Below are positions 6,149-10,389 of a DNA stretch of 10,389 nt, one piece after another; positions within the stretch are counted from its first letter, which is position 1; every line of letters starts with the position of its first letter. The translations under genes were made by a program, and so were the position numbers. Origin of the DNA: JBDKGV01 sp039798005 (GTDB taxonomy: Bacteria; Fibrobacterota; Fibrobacteria; UBA5070); contig JBDKGV010000119.1 in NCBI GenBank assembly GCA_039798005.1, positions 1-10,389 on the forward strand, in the 5' to 3' direction. A model generated the notes under the pieces. That model saw only the letters and a list, made by a program, of their open reading frames with translations, made no database searches and was not told where the DNA came from.

Positions 6149-8697
6149 ACGCGCTCATGGCATTGATCACAAGCCTGCACGCCTCTCCGGTGGACAGCGC
6201 CGCGCCCAGGATCGAAATGACGGATTCTGTCAAGGCATCGGCGGCGCCGGATTCCTCCCTTCCCGACACCGCCTCGGCCACAGGCGATACGGCCCTTTCC
6301 GTCCCGCAACGGCGCGGGGACGGCGTCTTCGTGGGCAAGACCACGGTGGTGAAGGGAACGCGCATCCTGCATCGTCAAAAGGAGGCCAGCAAGCAGGTGA
6401 TCTCGGGCGAGGACGCGCGCAAGGTGGTGGCGACCATGGGAGATCCGATGCGCGCGGTGAACACCTTGCCGGGCGTGGCAGTGGAGAGCGACTTCTCGGT
6501 GCGTCCGGTGGTGCGCGGCGGCAAGCCGGAGGAGACGCGGGTGTTCCTTGATGGCGTGGCGCTCCTGCAGCCGTGGCACTTCACCGCCTCGGCCTCGGTG
6601 TTCCACCCGGAGGCCACCGGTCAGATGGAACTGCATACGGGCACCTTCCCGGTGGAGGGCGCGGGTTCGCTGTCGGGGGCGCTCTATGTGCAGAGTCGTC
6701 CGGCTCCGGTGGATTCGCTGCGCGGGGTGGCGGAGCTGTCGCTTCTCAAGGGCAGTCTCTACCTGGGATTTCCGGTGGTGAAGGGGCAGGCGGGCGCCTA
6801 CGTGGCGGGCCAGACCTTCTGGTACGATTTCATGTTCAAGCGCATGCTGGACATCTCGACGGTCCTGGGTGCGGATTCCAAGGAGGTGGACGAGGTGCAG
6901 GAGAGCGTGACGCTTCCGACCTTCCGCGATCTGCAGTGGGGCGTGGATGCGCGCTTGAATCCGGCCCTGTCCCTCCACTACACTGGCTACTGGGGGCGCG
7001 ACGTGTTCCTGGTCCAGCAGAAGAGCTCGTACTGGAAGACCACGGACGGTCATCTGGTCTCGCAATGGGAGGCGGACTATCGCGACCTCGAGGCGGACGA
7101 GGTGAAGCTCTACGACACCTCGGCCATCGTCGACGTCAACAACCATGTGCACTCCTTGCGCCTTCCGTGGGAGATCTCATCGGACCTCACCCTCGTGCCC
7201 GGCCTGGCCTGGCAGCGGCAGACGTGGCAGGTCGCCTTCCCTGACACGCGCTCGGAGGAACGGACGGATTGGGGATACGAATACGTCAAGAGGCCCAGCC
7301 AGGACGAATACCGTCTGGAGCATCAGGCGCTCGATGCGCAGCTTGAGCTGCAATCCCGCGCGTGGAGCGATCATCAGGTCTCGCTGGGAATCGGATTGCG
7401 GCGCGACGAGCAGTCCTTCCATACCAAACTGGCCCGGCCCTTGGCGGAGTTCCTGGTCAAGGGCAGCCGCAACCTCTCCGACATGATGGGGCTCTACGAT
7501 CCGCGCGGGTACGTGCTGACCTCGAACGGATCGCTCCAATCCTCCAGCGACTACGCGGCTGAGGACATGCTCGATGGCCTGCGCTACGACTATGACGGGA
7601 CTCAGGAGCGGCTGGATGCTGCGCTCTGGGCCGGGGACATCTGGGACGTGAACCGGGATCTTCGGCTGCGCGGGGGCATGCGCCTGGAACGCGACGGCGG
7701 CGACGGGAGCCTGTTCCCCAGTCCGCGCGGAAGCGCCCAGTGGAAGCTGGGGGACAGGGACGAGCTCACGGTCTCGACGGGGCTCTATTCCCAGTCGAAT
7801 GACGACTTCGAGCTGCGGATCCGCAACCCCGACCTCGCCAGCGAGAAGGCGTTCCACGGAGGCGTCGAATGGTCCCATGACTTCGACCGTGCCTGGCGCT
7901 TCGAGCTGCAGGGATTCGCCAAGAGCTACTGGGACCTGGCCGCGCCGAGCGTAGTGGTCCTGCCGGTGGACTGGAACGACGTGCGGTACCGCGACATCTG
8001 GAACTCGCAGGTGGACAGTTCGCTTTTGCGCCGGATCGACAGCTTGCGCTCCGGTCGCAACACCGCGGGGCTCGAGGCGCTCTACGCCGCCATGACCCCG
8101 GCCGAGAAGGCGCAGATGGACGTGCTGTTCGGGAACCGCGCCTACCGCTACGCCAACACGGGAAGCGGCTTCGCCCTCGGGACCGAGGCGTCCGTTTCCT
8201 ATGATCCGGTGGCCTGGTGGCGGGGATGGATCTCGTCGGGCTTGTCGATGTCGCGCCGCCGCGACCGGGATGGCGATCCCCTCTACCCGTTCGCCCAGGA
8301 CCGCCCTTGGACCTTCCATTGGGTGAACTCCTTCCGGATGCCCAGTCGCTACACCTTGGACGTCCACTACGGCGCATGGGCGGGCCTGCCCTGGACATGG
8401 TGGAACGATGACAGGAATTGTCATTCCGATCCGAAATCGGGCTGGACCTGCAGCGACACCGTGCTGTCGGTGGGACCGCGCAACGGCAGGCGATTCGCCG
8501 GATACCAGCGCCTGGACATCCGCATCTCGAAGGAGTCGCGCTTCTTCGGATTCCCGTCGCGCACTTGGTTCGAGGTCTGGAACGCCCTCAATGCGCCCAA
8601 TTCCCTGCTTCGCGACTCGGAGACCGAACGCGTGGAGATGGTCGACCTGAACGTCCCGATCCCCATCGTCTTCCTGGGCTGGGAAGTGAGGTTCTAG
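6145..8697 (+). CDS. TonB-dependent outer-membrane receptor
   Basis: Outer-membrane transporter energised by TonB, about 850 residues. The plug domain spans roughly 75-185: KEASKQVISGEDARKVVATM, GDPMRAVNTLPGVAVESDFS, VRPVVRGGKPEETRVFLDGV and HTGTFPVEGAGSLSGALYV are plug hallmarks. Residues from about 190 on are the barrel, with late strands such as PFAQDRPWTFHWVNSFRMPS and a C-terminal aromatic residue (GWEVRF). Residues 14-60 are Ser/Ala/Asp/Thr-rich, with no carboxypeptidase-like domain. C759 and C769 may pair in a surface loop. I chose GTG 6145 because GGAGG lies 8 bases upstream and it overlaps the preceding stop; ATG 6130 is an alternative that adds MEVRT and makes the weak signal peptide (NALMALITSLHA) more normal. 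Substrate is unknown; nearby phn genes make a phosphonate ligand possible but unproven. Confidence 0.92.
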   Translation: MNALMALITSLHASPVDSAAPRIEMTDSVKASAAPDSSLPDTASATGDTALSVPQRRGDGVFVGKTTVVKGTRILHRQKEASKQVISGEDARKVVATMGDPMRAVNTLPGVAVESDFSVRPVVRGGKPEETRVFLDGVALLQPWHFTASASVFHPEATGQMELHTGTFPVEGAGSLSGALYVQSRPAPVDSLRGVAELSLLKGSLYLGFPVVKGQAGAYVAGQTFWYDFMFKRMLDISTVLGADSKEVDEVQESVTLPTFRDLQWGVDARLNPALSLHYTGYWGRDVFLVQQKSSYWKTTDGHLVSQWEADYRDLEADEVKLYDTSAIVDVNNHVHSLRLPWEISSDLTLVPGLAWQRQTWQVAFPDTRSEERTDWGYEYVKRPSQDEYRLEHQALDAQLELQSRAWSDHQVSLGIGLRRDEQSFHTKLARPLAEFLVKGSRNLSDMMGLYDPRGYVLTSNGSLQSSSDYAAEDMLDGLRYDYDGTQERLDAALWAGDIWDVNRDLRLRGGMRLERDGGDGSLFPSPRGSAQWKLGDRDELTVSTGLYSQSNDDFELRIRNPDLASEKAFHGGVEWSHDFDRAWRFELQGFAKSYWDLAAPSVVVLPVDWNDVRYRDIWNSQVDSSLLRRIDSLRSGRNTAGLEALYAAMTPAEKAQMDVLFGNRAYRYANTGSGFALGTEASVSYDPVAWWRGWISSGLSMSRRRDRDGDPLYPFAQDRPWTFHWVNSFRMPSRYTLDVHYGAWAGLPWTWWNDDRNCHSDPKSGWTCSDTVLSVGPRNGRRFAGYQRLDIRISKESRFFGFPSRTWFEVWNALNAPNSLLRDSETERVEMVDLNVPIPIVFLGWEVRF

Positions 8698-8708
8698 GGA
8701 CCCGCGCG

Positions 8709-8768
8709 CACGGCGTTGTCAAGAACGCCGGGAAGGCGCGGAATGATCGCGCAATCGACAACGCCGTG
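8709..8768. repeat. 12-bp inverted repeat with nested alternative hairpins
   Basis: CACGGCGTTGTC (8709-8720) and GACAACGCCGTG (8757-8768) are perfect reverse complements, starting 12 bases after the receptor stop. Inside, CGGCGTT can instead pair with AACGCCG at 8724-8730 (7-bp stem, 6-base loop), so two folds exclude each other, and GCGCG/CGCGC (8736-8740/8748-8752) makes an inner hairpin. No U-run follows in either direction. It may end or protect the receptor transcript, or be an extragenic palindrome. Confidence 0.55.
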
Positions 8769-8777
8769 AGACGGGAT

Positions 8778-8795
8778 CGGACGGTACGGACGGTG
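8778..8795. repeat. Short tandem repeat, two 9-bp units
   Basis: CGGACGGTA is followed directly by CGGACGGTG. The repeat is short, has no evident function and could be chance in GC-rich DNA. Confidence 0.3.
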
Positions 8796-8822
8796 GAGGC
8801 GGCCTAAGTTCGCTGGACGTCG

Positions 8823-9026
8823 ATGCGAACCACCAAGAGAAAAGTCAGGGAAGCGTCCCGTGCCGATCCGGTCGTCCTGTCGGGGCGCAGGCCCTCGGGG
8901 CGAGGCTTGAAGGAGGATCGTCTCACCGGGGCGGACTTGAATGATGCACCCGAGGACGGCGCATGTGACGAGTTGGTTCCAAGGATTTTCGGAAGCTCCT
9001 CGGAAGTCCTCTACATGAGCCGCTGA
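8823..9026 (+). CDS. Possible small ORF of 67 residues, doubtful
   Basis: An ATG-to-TGA frame in the convergent intergenic stretch, encoding a very basic N-terminus (MRTTKRKVREASR) and an acidic middle (ADLNDAPEDGACDE). I recognise no domain, signal peptide or membrane segment. No good Shine-Dalgarno sequence precedes the ATG. Third-position G+C is about 70 percent by my count, lower than the neighbouring genes, and rare codons such as AGA and AGG occur. It may be a chance frame, a decayed remnant or a real unknown small protein. No other gene is evident in 8698-9062. Confidence 0.2.
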   Translation: MRTTKRKVREASRADPVVLSGRRPSGRGLKEDRLTGADLNDAPEDGACDELVPRIFGSSSEVLYMSR

Positions 9027-9052
9027 CCGGGCGCGCCGGCGCCTATCCGGTC
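9025..9052. terminator. Possible bidirectional terminator hairpin
   Basis: GACCGG (9025-9030) pairs with CCGGTC (9047-9052), enclosing GC-rich sequence that can fold further (GCGC-GCCG-GCGC). It lies 11 bases beyond the stop of the leftward LamG gene and between convergent genes, where a terminator is expected. There is no clear U-run, so the call is weak. Confidence 0.3.
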
Positions 9053-9062
9053 CTGGTCCGGG

Positions 9063-10389
9063 TCAGGGACGAAGTCGGGCGGCAGCGGTGGATGGGGACT
9101 GGTTCGCCGCGGCGAAGCGGATCCAGTCCGGGGTGCGGACCACGCTGTGGATCCACGCCTCCGAGAGCTCTCCGGGGAAGTAGTAGCTTCCCACCCCGGT
9201 GGAGTCCAGTGAGGTGCCGAGGGCGAAGTCCACCACCGATCGGGGGAGGTCGCTGCGATCGAAACTCACGGCGCCGGCTTGCCGGATGCCGTTGAGGAAG
9301 AGGCGTATCGAATCGCCATCGACCGTGGCGGCGATGTGCGTCCACACCGCCGTGTCGGCATGGCCCTGGAGAAGGTTCACCCCGGCCGGTGCGTCCCGGA
9401 AGTCGCGCAATTGCCATGTGTTCCGGTTGGTGCTGCTGGTGTTCCCCACATACTTCAAGGCGGTGCCGCGGTCGCCGTATCCCATCAGGAACCGGGAGTA
9501 GGTGTAGCTCCTGAGCCTGGCCCAGCAGGACATGGTGTAGGGGCCTCCATCGGGCAAGGGCAGGATGCCGCTGGCGGTGCCTTGGATCACCACCTTGGAG
9601 GAGACTCCGTCAAAGCGCGAAGCCTTGCCTGCGATGCCTTGGGTCGTGCCCAGGGATGTGGGGGTCCCCGGGAACCTGCCCAGACGATCGTGGACCGTTG
9701 TTCCGGTGTCTCCCAAGGGCCAGACGGCGCTCCAGCCTGCGCTTGCGTTGAAGGCCGGTACCGGGGCGTCCGAACGGATCGGCAAGCCGCCGTCAAGGAT
9801 CAGGTCGATGGAATCGCCGGGCGCGGGGATGCTGTCCAAGTAGGTCCAGAGGGCTCCTTTCCTGCCGTCCTTGTCCCAGGAGGCGATGGTCAACGGAAGA
9901 GCGGTTCCCTCGGCGCTTTTCAGGCGCAAGTCCGAGCCGTCCGCGAGAGTGCTTGCGAAGCCGGGCCATGAACTGTCCAGGCGCACCAGGAGCGGAAAGC
10001 CCCGGATGGCGGAGACGAGGCCTCCCGGCAAGGGCAGGCGCAGCGTCCATGAGCTTGCGGAATATCCGGCGGAATCGATCGAACCCGAAGGAACGGACAG
10101 ACCGGAATCGATCACCAGAGGCGTCGAGTTCGTACGCTCCAGGACAAGCGATCCGTGCCAACCGGCCGGAACGTTGGACAGTTCCAGCTCCGTTCGGCCT
10201 TCGACGGAAATCACAAGGCCAGTGCCAAGAAGATGAAGGGTGCCGAAGGTCGCCGGGGGCAGGGCGATCCGGAGGGTTCCCGAAGGGGCCAAGGTGTCGA
10301 TGGAAAGCTCGGTGTCAAGGAAGGCCCGCGCGGTGTCGGAACGCCAGTGGGACAGGCCCGTTTGCGGATCGCGGGCGGTGATGCCCACC
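9063..10389 (-). CDS. Secreted DUF2341/LamG-fold protein (5' end outside window)
   Basis: The C-terminal 441 residues of a protein whose gene begins beyond the right edge; the first in-window GTG has no signal peptide after it and is probably internal. Residues 128-205 (numbered from 10388) look like DUF2341: IRGFPLLVRLDSSWPGFAST, ADGSDLRLKSAEGTALPLTI, then WDKDGRKGALWTYLDSIPAP. Residues 215-430 look like a concanavalin/LamG jelly roll: GKASRFDGVSSKVVI, PYTMSCWARLRSYTYSRFLM, WTHIAATVDGDSIRLFLNGI and YYFPGELSEAWIHSVVRTPD. Such modules usually bind glycans or other surfaces outside the cell. No enzyme domain and no C-terminal sorting signal are visible; the chain ends at RLRP. The preceding 120 residues are beta-rich and unassigned. 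Ser/Thr/Gly/Asp-rich composition supports export. Convergent with the receptor gene, so probably not in its operon. Confidence 0.85.
   Translation of the reverse strand, partial: VGITARDPQTGLSHWRSDTARAFLDTELSIDTLAPSGTLRIALPPATFGTLHLLGTGLVISVEGRTELELSNVPAGWHGSLVLERTNSTPLVIDSGLSVPSGSIDSAGYSASSWTLRLPLPGGLVSAIRGFPLLVRLDSSWPGFASTLADGSDLRLKSAEGTALPLTIASWDKDGRKGALWTYLDSIPAPGDSIDLILDGGLPIRSDAPVPAFNASAGWSAVWPLGDTGTTVHDRLGRFPGTPTSLGTTQGIAGKASRFDGVSSKVVIQGTASGILPLPDGGPYTMSCWARLRSYTYSRFLMGYGDRGTALKYVGNTSSTNRNTWQLRDFRDAPAGVNLLQGHADTAVWTHIAATVDGDSIRLFLNGIRQAGAVSFDRSDLPRSVVDFALGTSLDSTGVGSYYFPGELSEAWIHSVVRTPDWIRFAAANQSPSTAAARLRP

Noticed and set aside
5962..7152. 396-codon minus-strand open frame
   Set aside because: Antisense to the lipoprotein and receptor genes, His/Arg-rich with no domain; both genes beneath it have clear family or signal features.
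7177..8424. 415-codon minus-strand open frame
   Set aside because: Antisense to the receptor barrel; composition is shadow-like and no start site or motif supports it.
8709..8768. Integron attC site
   Set aside because: The arms do not contain the RYYYAAC/GTTRRRY core sites, symmetry is perfect rather than bulged, and no integrase or cassette is nearby.

Overview
The window is GC-rich bacterial chromosomal DNA (high G+C at third codon positions) from a Gram-negative organism with an outer membrane, as shown by a TonB-dependent receptor and a lipobox protein. The secreted DUF2341 plus LamG-fold protein at the right end and the style of the TonB receptor plug resemble proteins I associate with Fibrobacterota and nearby lineages. 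That assignment is inference and only moderately secure.

Left half (1-5101, all on the minus strand): a compact phosphonate operon read right to left as phnC, phnD, phnE, a GNAT acetyltransferase, phnG, phnH, phnI, running off the left edge before phnI ends. PhnC (ATPase), PhnD (periplasmic binding protein) and PhnE (permease) form an ABC importer for phosphonates. PhnG, PhnH and PhnI are C-P lyase core subunits, which load the phosphonate onto the C1' of ribose-5'-triphosphate; PhnJ then cleaves the C-P bond. phnJ and later genes are presumably just left of position 1. The acetyltransferase sits between the transport and lyase genes, where E. coli has the regulator gene phnF, and is a candidate PhnO-like aminoalkylphosphonate N-acetyltransferase. 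From phnE to phnI, neighbouring genes overlap by 1-4 bases or are 2 bases apart, which suggests translational coupling. Only the phnC-phnD and phnD-phnE gaps are longer. The phnD-phnE gap holds two strong hairpins, which could set unequal expression of binding protein and permease.

Middle (5102-5299): a 198-base divergent control region between phnC and a rightward gene pair. No classical Pho box is visible. One palindrome (AATCCT-N5-AGGATT) lies 30-46 bases upstream of the phnC start.

Right of centre (5300-8697, plus strand): a lipobox protein with a likely beta-barrel body, coupled by a GTGA stop/start overlap to a TonB-dependent receptor of about 850 residues. They share the control region with the phn operon, so a role in outer-membrane uptake of phosphonates or another ligand is an open but unproven idea.

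Right end: a 365-base convergent intergenic stretch (8698-9062) with two inverted-repeat structures and one weak small ORF, then the 3' part of a leftward secreted DUF2341/LamG protein gene that enters from beyond the right edge. I see no tRNA, rRNA, CRISPR array, insertion sequence or phage gene.
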